Shown here: piece after piece, positions 43,109-54,925 of the stretch
Position numbering within the stretch: position 1 is the stretch's first letter
How the letters are laid out: the number at the start of each line of letters is the position of its first letter
NCBI RefSeq assembly: GCF_905171765.1
Contig: NC_053390.1
Location: 163,252,666-163,316,665 of the forward strand
DNA length: 64,000 nt
Reading direction: 5' to 3'
Origin: Bufo bufo
Lineage: Eukaryota; Chordata; Amphibia; Anura; Bufonidae
The notes under the pieces: generated by a model
The model's database searches: none
Told to the model about the DNA's origin: nothing
The model's input: the letters and a program-made list of their open reading frames with translations, nothing else
Translations under genes and position numbers: made by a program

Positions 43109-44276
43109 TATGGGGTGGGGGGGCATTAATGTGAACTGTACATTTACAGCACAGTGGTGGCACAGGCTCAGCCTCTTAAGTGGTTGTTGTGGTGGCATTT
43201 GTAGCTAAGAGAAACCAGATTCAATCATATTACATACATATTTCTATAATTGTAGCTAATTCCTTCACCTTAGTGAGTTCTGTTGGTTGTATTACTTTAG
43301 GTTTTTCAGTATCCACTTGACTCTATGCCAAGTTGATCACAGTTTGAGTAGATGTATACCGTATGTACTGAAGTGGTCAAAGGAAGTTCTGTCAACCAGC
43401 GGGTCTCCATATTTTAAAATTCCAATTCTGACCATTCCCTGATACCCACAAGTCGGATGAAACTGTGCTGACGCTCAGTAATATAAAAGTATATACAGTA
43501 TTATGCTTCAGGGAGAAAGTATATAGCAAGCAGAGAAAAATCTCTATCTACGGTTTAATCATATTCAGTCCTTTCAGGAACACTTCCCAGGAGCAATCCA
43601 CAGAATATCTACAGTTTCTAGGACAATGTTACAGTATATCTGTTCTGATATAAAGTAAGTTCTCTTAATGCACAATAATGCTAGCTAAAGGGATTTTCTT
43701 ACAGTAAAAACTATAACCATCATGTGGAGATGTCCCTCAGGATGCTGTACGGACACACTGTGGTTTTGTCTTATAAGAAGAATGTCTCACTTGATTTTTC
43801 TGCTCTTCACTCAGGTCGTCAAGCCACGTCAGGCCTTAGATCACATCCTGCATTTAATTCAGTGTAAAACTTTATAGAAGGAGCCCTAGATAAAGGTGCA
43901 GAGAGCTAAGACCAGGCATCACTGTGAGTCTTTTGTGACCATAAAGCATAGTTTTTTTCCTGTATCTAGGTACAAGATGTCGTATAGACCTGCAAATGCA
44001 AGATAATTTGAAATAGGCTCTACCTTGCCAGAAGTCAATGTTCCAGCTGGGTGATGTTGGATATTGCAATACTCTTTCCTGTCACTCTTTAGTACCCAGA
44101 GAAGCTGCACTCCCCCTGTATGCACAGCCTGCCATTGTGTCTAGGTGCTGCATTTCAGGGAGGTGGAACCAAAGATCAGGAGACAGCTGGGGAAGCTTGG
44201 ACAGTTCCTACACTGTAGGATGAGACTAGAATGGAGAGGGTAAAAGGTGGTACTCCCCTTTACTCTCCATATGCAC
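43109..44276. other. Unassigned intron sequence
   Basis: No gene or intact repeat is recognised. Open frames near 43872-44223 overlap on both strands and have no recognisable protein features. Confidence 0.35.
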
Positions 44277-44316
44277 TAACCCTAAAACTAACCCCTAATA
44301 CTAACCCTAATCTTAA

Positions 44317-44760
44317 AAGGATTTTAATACTGATTGGTGGGGGTCTGACACCTGGGACCAGGGGTGCACCACGAATGAGGCCAGGTGAGCTGATCGCCTC
44401 AGGCAGCACCAGGTAGGGGCAAGAGGGAGGCAGCGGAAGGGCCATGGGCTGAAGGGAAGGGATTAGGTTAAGAAATTGGCATTGGGAAGGAAGGGGCGCC
44501 GTTTCAGTTGTTGCCTCAGGTAGCAGAAAGGCTAGATGCACCCCTGCCTGGGATCCCCGCCGATCAGCTTTTTTTGTGAGTGCAGTTGCCTTCTCCTTGC
44601 TCACCAAGCACAGTACCGTACATTGTATAGCGGCTGTGCTTGGTGTCATCACTCGGCATAGGAAAAGCAGAGACAGCGCCGCTGCCTTCTGGAACAGCTT
44701 ATTAGCGGGGGCTCCCGGGTGTCCGGATATGTGATCAGTAAAACATTTCGGAAAACCCCT
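44317..44760. mobile_element. TTAA MITE nested in telomere-like array
   Basis: TTAA at 44313-44316 and 44761-44764 flanks an element that ends CGGAAAACCCCT. The core has GTGGGGGTCTGACACCTGGG and GCCGATCAGC, words shared with about 16460-16720 and 62136-62360. It in turn contains a hAT-like MITE. Confidence 0.8.
44359..44546. mobile_element. hAT-like MITE (CAGGGGTGCA), nested
   Basis: The ends CAGGGGTGCACC and AGATGCACCCCTG enclose 188 bp with flanks CCTGGGAC and CCTGGGAT (7 of 8 matching). The 53841-54152 element carries a related segment (GAAGGGAAGGGATTAGGTTA here against GGAGGGAAGGGGTTAAGTCA there). Confidence 0.85.
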
Positions 44761-44931
44761 TTAACGCTAGCCCTAATACCCTATTATTAACCCCTAATTT
44801 TTACCCTAATATTCACCCTGATTCCTAATGCTAACTATAATACTAACTCCTAACCCTAATACTAACCTTAACCCTAATACTCAGCCTAATGCTCTATATC
44901 CATACCCACTGCATCTATTATATGGTATTAT

Positions 44932-45180
44932 AGATGCAGTGTGTACAGATTTATAGTATATACAGCAGTGTAATGATATATTAGGTGTAATTTTTACCTT
45001 GTACACATATCAGTACACTGTTGTATATACTATATATCTGTACACACTGCATCTGTTATACCTCAGATATTAGTACACTGTTGTATATACTATATATCTG
45101 TACACACTGCATCTATTATACCTCATACCTCACATGTCAGTACACTGCTATATATACTGCTTATACCCACTACATCCATT
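44932..45180. repeat. Palindromic repeat family I, expanded
   Basis: The same inverted unit as 8713-8835: ATAGATGCAGTGTGTACAG on the left and TGTACACACTGCATCT on the right. Its right arm is repeated with a 60-66 bp period (GTACACTG at 45013, 45073 and 45139). Confidence 0.75.
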
Positions 45181-45911
45181 ATTTATACTTCTTACCACGA
45201 GACCATCGGCAATATGTGACCTGTGACCTAGCTTGTAGCCTACACTGTAGTAGGCAGTGTAGTAGGACACAGAGAGAGCAGAAATTGAGGTGTCTGCAGG
45301 CTTAGGTGGGGGAAGCTAGCTGTCAAGGACTAACTGTGCCTCACATTACAGAGCCAGACCACAAGATGTGTACCAGCCCCATAATGTGGAGCATAAGAGA
45401 AGAGCAGCGTGATATCCGTACAAGTCATTAACAAAAACGATGACCGTACATGTTTGCATCAATTCACTGACGTTGAACGAGTGTTTTTGGTCAGATCGCT
45501 CAATCGTTAGAAACATTTACATGCCACGTTTCCTGTCCATCGTCCATCGCTTGCACTTGAATCATAATGATTATCTGCTCATCTAAATCCACCTTTAGTG
45601 TTGTCACCATCCACCTGCAAAGTTACAACTCTACAAACAAATCCATAGTGACAAATAGGTGGAATATGTACATTGACCATATAACCAGCTAGTCCTCTAT
45701 TGCCATATGCACACTGCTTGCCAGCCATAGTTTAGGTAAACTAGTGTTTTTCTTGGAAAATCTAAATATTTGACATTGTTAATAAGTGCTCAAAATACAC
45801 ATTTTATGAAATTCAGATTTCTCTTATTAAAATCAGTCCTTTGCAACAGCAGCATATAATTGTAATAATTTCCAAATAAATCACTAACCGAATCATATAC
45901 ATTGATCAGTC
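45181..45911. other. Unassigned intron sequence
   Basis: No gene is seen. About 45420-45600 has words (CGATCGC, CAATCGTT, GTCCATCG) resembling a decayed frog MITE also suspected near 16130-16270. Confidence 0.35.
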
Positions 45912-48375
45912 TTAACCGCCTCACGTCCGCCCATAGGATATAAACGTCCTATGGGTGGACGTCTATTTCTGACAGCACGTTTTAAAACGTCCTGTCAGAA
46001 ATAGCAGCTGCACGCTAATCGTGCAGCTGCTGATCGGGTTGCCCGCTGTCAGTGACAGCAGGGCAACCCTAAGACAAGGCAGGGACAGTGCCCAGGTGTC
46101 CCTGCCTTTACGATCGCTGCAGACACAGCGCTCACCGAGCGCTGTGTCTGCAGAGCAGGAAGCGCTGTGCGCTTCCTGTTCCGGCCCGGCGGTCATGTGA
46201 CCGCCGTGACCGGAGAGTGCAGGGGCTGTGTGAGGTCTCTCAGAGACCTCGATCAGCCCTGCTGTGAGGCTGTACAGCGCTGGATTGCTGCTGTACAGCC
46301 TCTATAGGGGTGCATTTGTCCTGTAACTGGGGCTACTATGTCAGCCCCAGTTACAGGAGAAATCAACTGTGAAAAAAAAAAGAAAAAGTGAAGCAAATGT
46401 CCCCCAGAGGTCTTGTATGACCTTATGGGGGACGAAAAGTGTAAAAAAAAATAAAAAAAATAAAGGGTTGAAAAAATAAAATAAAATAAAGTTTCACATG
46501 TAAAAAAAAAAAAAGTTCCCAAGTTAGGAATAAAAAAAAAAAAATTAAAATAGAAAAAATAAAGTAAAATAGACATATTTAGTATTGCCGCGTCCGTAAA
46601 AACCAGCTCTATAAAAATATCACATGACCTAACCCCTCGGATGAACACCGTAAAAAATAAATAAAAAAAACTGTGTCAAAACAAGCAATTTTTGTCACCT
46701 TGCATCACAAAAGGTGCAACACCAAGTGATCAAAAACGCGTATATCCCACAAAATGGTACCAATAAAACCGTCACCTCATCCCGCAAAAAATGAGCCCCT
46801 ACATAAGAAAATCTCTCAAAAAATAAAAAAATTATAGCTCTTAGAACATGGAGACACTAAAACATAATTTTTTTGGTTTCAAAAATGCTATTATTGTGTT
46901 AAAGTGAAACAAATAAAAAAAAGTATACATATTAGGTATTGCCGCGTCCGTAAAAACCAGCTCTATAAAAATATCACATGACCTAACCCCTCGGGTGAAC
47001 ACCGTAAAAAAAAAAAAAAAAAAACTGTGTCAAAACAAGCAATTTTTGTCACCTTGCATCACAAAAGGTGCAACACCAAGTGATCAAAAACGCGTATGTC
47101 CCACAAAATGGTACCAATAAAACCGTCACCTCATCCCGCAAAAAATGAGCCCCTACATAAGAAAATCTCTCAAAAAATAAAAAAACTATAGCTCTCAGAA
47201 CATGGACACATTAAAACATAATTTTTTGGTTTCAAAAATGCTATTATTGTGTAAAACTTTAATAAATGAGAAAAAGTATACATATTAGGTATCGCTACGT
47301 CCGTAACAATCTGCTCTATAAAAATGTCACTTGACTGAACCCCTAAGGTGAACGCTGTAAAAATAAATAAATAGAAACTGTGCTAAAACAACCAATTTTT
47401 TGGTCACCTTGCCCCATAAAGTGTTATATTGAATGATCAAAAAATCATATGTACCCAAAAATAGTACTAATAAAACTGGCACCTTATCCCCTAGTTTCCA
47501 AAATGGGGTCACTTCTTGGGAGTTTCTACTGTAAGGGTGCATCAGGGGGCTTCAAATGGGACATGGCATCTAAAAACCATGTGGAGTTCCTTTCCTTCTG
47601 CGCCCTGCCGTGTGCCCATACAGCAGTTTACGACCACATGTGGGGTGTTTCTGTAAACCGCAGAATCTGGGTAATAAATATTGAGTTTTGTTTGGCTGTT
47701 AACCATCGATGTGTTAGAGAAAAAAATTGATTAAAATGGAAAATCTGCCAAAAAAGTGAAATTTAAAAATTTGATCTCCATTTTCCTTTAATTCTTGTGG
47801 AACGCCTAAAGGGTTAACAAAGTTTGTAAAATCGGTTTTGAATACCTTGAGGGGTGTAGTTTCTACAATGGGGTCATTTATGGGGGTATCCACTATGTAG
47901 GCCCCACAAAGTGACTTCAGACCTGAACTGGTCCTTATAAAGTGGGTTTTGGCAATTTTCTTAAAAATTTGAAGAATTGCTTCTAAACTTCTAAGCCTTC
48001 TAACGTCCTAAAAAAATAAAATGACATTTCCAAAATGATGCCAACATAAAGTAGACATATGGGGAATGTTAAATAATAAATATTTTATGAGGTATCACTT
48101 TCTGTTTTAAAAGCAGAGAAATTGAAATTTAGAAAATTGCGATTTTTTTTACATTTTTGGGTAAATTTGGGATTTTTTCATAAATAAAGGTGAAATATTT
48201 TGACTCAAATTTATGACTATCATGAAGTACAATGTGTCACGAGAAAACAATCTCTGAATGACTTGGATAAATAAAGGCGTTCCAAAGTTATTACCACATA
48301 AAGTGAGATATGTCCGTTTTGCAAAATTTGGCCTGGTCAGGAAGGGGGCAAAGGGCCCAGATGGGAAGTGGTTAA
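45912..48375. mobile_element. TTAA-flanked 2.46-kb non-autonomous element
   Basis: TTAACCGCCTCACGTCCG at the left and GGGAAGTGGTTAA at the right, with TTAA at 45912-45915 and 48372-48375. The left 450 bp are GC-rich with many small hairpins (CAGCAGGGCAACCC, GCGCTGTGTCTGCAG); the remainder is AT-rich. No transposase frame. The type is Kolobok- or piggyBac-like by target site and resembles 9308-10478. Confidence 0.78.
46584..47640. repeat. 354-bp internal tandem triplication
   Basis: Units start at 46584 (ATTGCCGCGTCCGTAAAAAC), 46938 (same) and 47291 (ATCGCTACGTCCGTAACAAT). The first two are nearly identical over about 350 bp; the third is clearly diverged and fades near 47500-47640. Confidence 0.88.
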
Positions 48376-48399
48376 TATTAAAACCACCTACCGAATATT

Positions 48400-48765
48400 G
48401 TGGAGGTCTCCTTCATGCTGCCAAAACAACTCTGATTCATCAAGGCATGGGCTTCACAAGATAAGTCCTGTGAGGTGAGGTGAGACCTCCATGGATCGGA
48501 CTTATTTTTCCAGCACATCCCACAGATGCTCAATAGGATTGAGATCTAAGGAATCTGAAGGCCATGTTAACATGTATAACTCTGTGTCATCTTCCTCAAA
48601 CAGTTTTTGAATAATATTTGCAGTGTGGTGGGAGCATTATTCTGCTATCAGGGAGTACAGCTTCCATGAAGGAATGCACTACACTGTAACAGTGGTTAGG
48701 TAGGTGGTACATGTCAAAGTTCCCCAGCAGAACATTGCCCAGACCATAAGACTGGCCTCTCTTAC
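48400..48765 (-). pseudogene. Decayed Tc1/mariner transposase fossil
   Basis: The minus strand keeps the Tc1 landmark around CAATCCTATTGAGCATCTGT (about 48522-48541, encoding NPIEHLW-like residues) and weaker upstream similarity as far as about 48750. There are several stops and frameshifts and no terminal repeats. This is a much older lineage than 27994-29607. Confidence 0.65.
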
Positions 48766-48771
48766 TTGCCT

Positions 48772-48955
48772 TATGCCTCTTTCACACTAGCGTTAGGCTT
48801 GTCCTGCTGCGTTTTTTGTCTGGCCGCCTCTCGGCATATTTGCCGTGCTGCGACCGTTAATGCTCCGTGTCTCTGCTGTCTGGAACGGGGCTTGGCTCTC
48901 TTTCACGGAGCAGATTACCCGCACGGCATCCGCTCATGTGAAAGAGCCCTAAGGG
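48772..48955. mobile_element. MITE remnant (CTCTTTCACACTAGCG)
   Basis: The ends GCCTCTTTCACACTAGCG and CGCTCATGTGAAAGAGCCCT are inverted. Interior is GC-rich and short. Confidence 0.7.
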
Positions 48956-50376
48956 TGCATACAGTGACTGGGGCCCGCCCTCAGGGCACTTAGCTGCTTG
49001 TTTGCATATGGATTAAAAGTACTTTTTCTCCAGAATGAAGGAACAAATTGCTAAGTAAATAGTGTCATTGCATTCAGCTGAGCTTGCATCATAGGGCATT
49101 GTGCCTGGTTCAATAGTGAATTTCCTGGTGGCAGACAGGAGTCAGTGTATGTACTGTCAATTTGTATTACAGCAAGGGCAGACTGATTATAAAGTAGAGA
49201 TTATTAGAGCACCAGTATGGAACATATACTGAGGGGACTGAGCCTTAGTAATGGGTAGCTTGGAGGGTCACTTTACCTTTATTAGCAATCTGTGTCATTG
49301 AATCAGACTGGCTAGCCATTGCTCCCCATGACTCTCATGGTTTGGTTCTTCTTGGACCACTTTTGGTAGATAATAACCAGTGCATAACAGTAACACCCAA
49401 CCAGACCTATCATTTTGGAAATATTCTTAACCTGTATTCTAGTCATCTCAATTTGACCCTCAAAGTTGCTCAATCCCTTTCACTTGCCCATTTCTTTGGC
49501 TTCCAATAAATAAACTTCAAGAACTGAATATTGTCTTTAGTCCAATATATCACACCCCTTAACAGCGCCAATGACATCAGATAATATCTTTAATTCACCT
49601 GTTTTTGTGAATGTTATGGTTGATTGGTATGTATAATGCCTAAGCATCAAATAACTTGGTTTGTTAGGTATTTACACTGGGGCTAGACCTGGACTTTTCT
49701 AGCACTTTTTATTTAACCATTAGACTACCAGTAGTCCAAACCTTGTGCACTATACAGCTGACAATCAATTGTTGAAATCAATCAAGAGTACAAAAACTCT
49801 AGGTGTAACCCCTGCCTTAGGAATCGGGCTGTAAGTGACCAGCCATATGCCTCCTGATGCTGCCTAGAGAGCAATGTCAATGGAGCAATTGTTGTTACTA
49901 ATGAGAACAATTAGTACTACTGTTCTTTAGTGTTTACCTTCTAAGCAATTAAAACCTGGTTGTAAAGTGAAAAGTCAACTATATGAAGATGGATAATTGG
50001 ACTACTGAGTGTTATACATCGTACAATGCTGAGCTGTATACCTGTTACATTCAATAACGATATGCATAGATTCTCATATTGGTTGATTGAATATGTTGAG
50101 GGAAGTTTGGATTTAAATATATATGTATATATGCCCTTACATATATGCATGTATATTGGCCCTTTTGCATGGGCCGGTCCAGGTGGTATGGGTGTATACA
50201 TGGAGATGTATGTATGCCCCCTTGTCAGCATACATCTCTATGTATAATATATCCATATGCAGGTGGGCTTATTACTGCCCATTTATGATATTGTGTATAT
50301 GGACATGCATGTAGATGTGCCCCAAACATCTATATGGATGTATATACCTAAGTATCCCCAGGTTGTGTAGTGTGTA

Positions 50377-50385
<9 letters not shown>
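48956..50385. other. Unassigned intron sequence
   Basis: No recognised gene or intact element. The last 300 bp grow rich in TATATG/CATATA words and lead into the TA microsatellite. Confidence 0.4.

Positions 50386-50426
<41 letters not shown>
50386..50426. repeat. (TA)n microsatellite
   Basis: About 20 uninterrupted TA dinucleotides. Confidence 0.97.
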
Positions 50427-50428
<2 letters not shown>

Positions 50429-50429
50429 T

Positions 50430-51620
50430 CAGCCTGGTTCGTTTGTGACGTGGGAGTGTTAGGCAATGTTATGTAACAGCTGGGGGCTTACAGCTTGTGC
50501 AGGAAGTCCTTTGTTTCAGCTCTAGCATTCCGTCACACGACCCCACGATGATGTCATCACCCTCCTGTTGAAGAAGGAGGAGGGGGGCTGCTTTTGTGCT
50601 ATAAAGCCCCCAGCATGGCAGACATGCTCTCTCTTGGAATCTGGACTACAATCAGAGACATATGGGACAGCTCCCTGAAGAGAGGCCACATGGCCCTGAA
50701 AAATGGCTGAGTACCAACCATCCCCTAACCCCTGGCTGCTGACTTCATGTCTCAGCATTAATCCTTGATGAGCCTGTACCCTGGAAGCAGCCCAGTCACC
50801 CCCTGTATAACCCTTGGTTACCCTTAACCTCTCCTGCCCTGAGTCCCCCTATAATCCTAATATCCCCTGTGTTCCCCCAGAATTGTAGATCCCTCATATC
50901 CCCTGTTCCGTAATAACCCCTGGTTATTCCCCGTAGGGATAGTATATTGTCAGGATTGGGTGGGCTGCTGGTAAAGTGTATGCATGTGTATTAGTACAAT
51001 TGTAGTTAGATGTTGGGGGAGGACTTGGGAATGTGTTAGTGTAGTTAGTACCAAAATAGTGTATTGTTACTTATATTGTTGTGTGTTGCTATAAATATAT
51101 ATATATCTATTCCATTGATATAGATATATATAATTATAAGCAAATATTAGACTGTGACATATAGTGTGTGAATAAATCCCTGCAGAGCATTAACCTCTGC
51201 ATTGCCCTGTCCCTGCAGAGTCCTGACCATTAACCCCTTCAATGCCTGATCCCTGCTACCACTGTCCTGATAACTCATAACCCTGGGTCCCTTGGCCTGC
51301 AGGTATTAACCCCAGCAGAAGCCACCATTGTGTTTATCCCCTTGTACCCCATAGGGACAGTGATTGTGCTGTGTAGAGTAGTTAGGCTTGTATTGTGTTT
51401 ATTGTAGTACCATTTCTATACTGCGGTGTGTACTTCTGTATGTATATATATTCATATCCATTGATCTATGAATATATATAGATATAGCATATTGTTAGAC
51501 TTGTATAATTGTATTGTGTAATAAATATTCCTTATTGTTCATAATACAGTGTATGGTGTTTTTACTAGTCGCCGCCGTAGTATAGTGATAGTAAGTCGCA
51601 CGTAGTGTAGTTCAGTGTAG
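50430..51620 (+). other. LTR-like unclassified repeat
   Basis: It contains a TATA-like TGCTATAAAGCCCCC near 50598 and AATAAATATTCCTTATTG near 51519, the order of promoter and poly(A) signal found in LTRs. Many GTAGTGTA-like words fill the interval. No TG/CA termini with a target duplication were established. Confidence 0.35.
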
Positions 51621-51907
51621 TGTATAGGCAATCAGAGGTAATCAGTAGTGTTTTATGTTTATTTAGGTATAAATGGGCGGAGTCATCAATAGACGGCTCC
51701 TCCCATTTATGAATATTAATTATCGATATTTGCATAAATATTGGTGATTAATATTCCCCCCTAACGGGATACAAGACAAAGTATCCCAATTTTCTGCTTG
51801 CCTTAAACTTTATGAATTTATTTTCCAATTTTATTGGGATTAGAAGCATTTACAGGGAGTCTGTCACCTCATTTCACATAGGAAAGTAACTCCAATACAG
51901 TGTATCA
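51621..51907. other. Unassigned spacer
   Basis: It contains a short inverted pair AAATGGGCGGAGTC / GGCTCCTCCCATTTATG near 51671-51712; nothing else is recognised. Confidence 0.35.
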
Positions 51908-52587
51908 CATATACACATCATATAGCAACAACCGGAAAACTGTAAGTTAACAAATCTTTATTATCACATGATTAATTAAAACCATTTACATGTAAAAATA
52001 CCAAATTCTCAGGTGGTTACACAAAACATGGGACAAAACGCCCAGGCAGGCAAATAGGGCTGGCAGTTTTTAAAGACCATATCACTTTTAATCAATAGCA
52101 TGCATAGAGGAACAATACACACATGATACAATATCAAGGTGCTTTAAACAAGTAAACATACACTCTAGAACTATGTCAGTCCAATAGCAGCCAAATAAAT
52201 GTTAATACAACCATGTCATAATACCAGCCACGTGTCCTGCGCCCCGACACGCATTTCGCTCAATGCTTCGTCAGGGGGTGATGGTTGCATTAACATTTAT
52301 TTGGCTGCTATTGGACTGACATAGTTATAGAGTGTATGTTTACTTGTTTAAAGCACCTTGATATTGTATCATGTGTGTATTGTTCCTCTATGCATGCTAT
52401 TGATTAAAAGTGATATGGTCTTTAAAAACTGCCAGCCCTATTTGCCTGCCTGGGCGTTTTGTCCCATGTTTTGTGTAACCACCTGAGAATTTGGTATTTT
52501 TACATGTAAATGGTTTTAATTAATCATGTGATAATAAAGATTTGTTAACTTATAGTTTTCCGGTTGTTGCTATATGATGTGTATATG
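51908..52587. repeat. 306-bp inverted duplication with 68-bp spacer
   Basis: Left arm 51908-52213 and right arm 52282-52587 are reverse complements with three differences that I can see. The spacer (52214-52281) holds the structured CCCCTGA...TCGGGG motif on the minus strand. Equal arm lengths and about 99% identity indicate a recent event. Confidence 0.92.
52242..52277 (-). other. Structured GCGAAAYGCG motif, copy 1
   Basis: On the minus strand: CCCCTGACGAAGC, then GCGAAATGCGTGTCGGGG, 36 bases with complementary ends (CCCC / GGGG). Confidence 0.65.
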
Positions 52588-53252
52588 CGCACCTTAGATT
52601 TCTGGCGCACGTTCCACGGTGGAACGCATTGCAGGGATCCAAAGTGTATTTTTTATATTTTCTGTATATAGGATGTGCTCAGCCATACTCTGACTAGTGC
52701 AGAGTATATTTTTTGGCAAGATTTATTTGGTTGTATTGATGTCGGAATAGTTAGTTAAATTTGGGCACTTCCACCTGGCACAGGAAGTGACCTCATGCAT
52801 TCCAGCTTGGAACGCATGTTGCTAAATACGATCCTGGCCATATTCCTGACTCCTCACGTGGTTATCCACCTGATTGTAATTGTACTGAGCACCAGGGTAT
52901 AAATTTGTGAGATGTTCACTTGCACACTATCCCCTGAAGAAGCGAGATGCGAAACGCGCCTCGGGGTATATGATCACACTGGTCGGTATTATTTTACTAT
53001 ATTGGATTCATTGGACTGCTGTATTACTGTGTTATTTTTTCCTGATTTTTTTTTTTGTGTATTAATATGGTGGTATGTTTTGCACTATGCACTTTATCAT
53101 GCTCTATGTTACACATTATTCTCAGTGTATAGCTAATGGGAGAAGCAGTCCAGGAGGTTATAGTATTTAATTGTCGACAATGTGTTTTATCTGTCTGTAT
53201 ATGTCTGCAACCGTTATGTATTATCTATTACTTTTTAAACTATTCGAATTAG
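52588..53252. other. Repeat-related intron sequence
   Basis: The part around copy 2 of the structured motif (about 52880-53060) belongs to that repeat. The remainder is unassigned. Confidence 0.4.
52931..52966 (+). other. Structured GCGAAAYGCG motif, copy 2
   Basis: CCCCTGAAGAAGC followed by GCGAAACGCGCCTCGGGG, also 36 bases. Downstream sequence (GGTATTATTTTAC, ATTGGACTGCT) is related to that flanking copy 1, so both belong to one repeat family in opposite orientation. Confidence 0.7.
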
Positions 53253-53665
53253 GCTACTTTCACACTTGCGGCAGTGTGATCCGGCGGGCAGTTCCGTCGT
53301 CGGAACTGCCTGCCGGATCCGCCGATCTGCCGATCTGCCGCTGACTGAAAGCATTTGTGAGACGGAGCCGGATGTGGATCCGTCTCACAAATGCATTGCA
53401 AGGACGGATCCGTCTCTCCGCTTGTCATGCGGACAGACGGATCCGTCTTGTAAATTTTTTCACATTTTTACCGGTCTGTGCATGCGCAGGCCGGAAGGAC
53501 GGATCCGGCATTCCGGTATTCTGAATGCCGGATCTGGCGCTAACACATTCCTATGGGAAAAATGCCGTATCCGGCATTCAGGCAAGTCTTCAGTTTTTTT
53601 CCGGTATAGAGCCCCTGTGACGGAACTCTATGCCGGAAAAGAAAAACGCAAGTGTGAAAGTACCC
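53253..53665. mobile_element. GGCTACTTTCACACT MITE, copy 4
   Basis: The ends GGCTACTTTCACACTTGCGG and CGCAAGTGTGAAAGTACCC. The core has GACGGATCCGTCT and CCGGATCCG palindromes and a CGGTATAGAGCCCCTGTGAC segment that recurs inverted at about 56390-56430. Confidence 0.85.
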
Positions 53666-53840
53666 TATATAAAGATTATATATTTGTGTATTCATGTAGC
53701 ACTGCGTAATGCTTATTGTAGGTGTTGTAATTAGTATTAAATACAGAGTGCAATACATTTTGGGAGCCCCTTTTAATCCATTCTCTTTCTATGTTAGGAT
53801 ACAGTGGGCAGACCTACTCAGTAATTGACAGCCCTCCCCG

Positions 53841-54152
53841 CAGGGGCATAGCTATAGGGGGTACAGAGGTAGCAGTCGCTACCGGGACCAGGAGCCTGAG
53901 GGGGGCCAAAGACCCTTGTGCCACATAAGAAAACACCAGTATTATACAAAGTGCATGCTGGTCAAGTTACATCTCTGGCTGGAGGGAAGGGGTTAAGTCA
54001 AGAATTTGACATGAGTGGGGTGCTATTTCAATGTTTGCCTCAGGCAGCATGAAGGCTATGTGCTCCCCTGCCCCTAACCACAAAGCACCAAGGGAAGGGG
54101 GGCCCAAGCTGACCTCTTGCACCAGGACCCATGAGCTTTTGCTACGCCCCTG
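53841..54152. mobile_element. hAT-like MITE (CAGGGGCATAGC)
   Basis: The ends CAGGGGCATAGC and GCTACGCCCCTG enclose 312 bp. The flanks CCTCCCCG and CTTCCCTG match at 6 of 8. The middle (about 53975-54070) is related to the MITE at 44359-44546. Confidence 0.8.
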
Positions 54153-54921
54153 CTTCCCTGTATAACTTTGCATAAAGAGATAGCGGTCAATCGGTGGCCA
54201 AGACTGATCAATGGGCTCCTAAACATAGAAAGAGCAGGGAAATAAAATGAATAGAGGTTATACTAACTCTTTCCCATAGAACTATGTATTAATCTGCTCA
54301 GCTCCTCCTGCTCTATAACCTGTTGAATGCACATCAGACTCCAGGATCGGTTTGACAGGTTCCCCTTAAAGGAAACTTCTCAGCGCCTGTAGATGACTGT
54401 GTTTTTAACTAGGTCAGTATGGAGGTCTGATGGGACCCCTGGAGGAATATTATGCTTGGGTCTCTTCTGTATTATTTTGGAAGGAAGTGAAGGGAGAATC
54501 GTTAAAACTGGTGCAAAAAATAGTATAATTTTACAAACACTGGCAAACTATGATACCAGTGTTTCATTACTGCTGGCAGCAGGGGGCGTCACTGATGCAG
54601 AAGCGTTATTGGGTATCAAAATATGCAATCAACATCTTCTGACTGGTTAAAATGATAACACTGCCTGTAAAACGTGATATATGAAGTGTTCTTAGTTCAT
54701 TTGCAAGTTATTTAAAATTATCACATTTTGAGAGCGTCTTTGCAATATATCATATTTCTCAGATTGTGAAACGTAACTGGCCTGATTTCTTATGACACAG
54801 AAAAAAGGCTTCATTCTTTACTTCTGGGTCCACAGCACGATGCGTACGACATGTGGCAAGTGCAAAAAGCTCCTTCCACAGTGCAGTTCATCAGTGTGCA
54901 GCCCTATGGCAATGAAATAAC
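54153..54921. other. Unassigned intron sequence
   Basis: Near 54345-54375 a GACAGGTTCCCCTTAAAGG string matches the common TTAA MITE end type; otherwise nothing is recognised. Confidence 0.35.
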
Positions 54922-54925
54922 TTAA

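Larger units (their letters stand above)
44277..44890. repeat. Degenerate telomere-like array (CCCTAATACTAA)
   Basis: Repeats of CTAACCCTAATACTAACC type (12 bp, one CCCTAA plus a variant) lie at 44277-44316 and 44761-44890. They are split by a TTAA MITE. Only part of the unit equals the vertebrate telomere repeat and copies are diverged. Confidence 0.75.

Noticed and set aside
44277..44890. Chromosome end or true telomere
   Set aside because: The unit is a diverged 12-mer, the array is short and interrupted, and ordinary sequence continues on both sides.
50430..51620. Solo LTR with TATA box and poly(A) signal
   Set aside because: Promoter-like and poly(A)-like words are present, but no termini or target duplication support it; kept only as an unclassified repeat.
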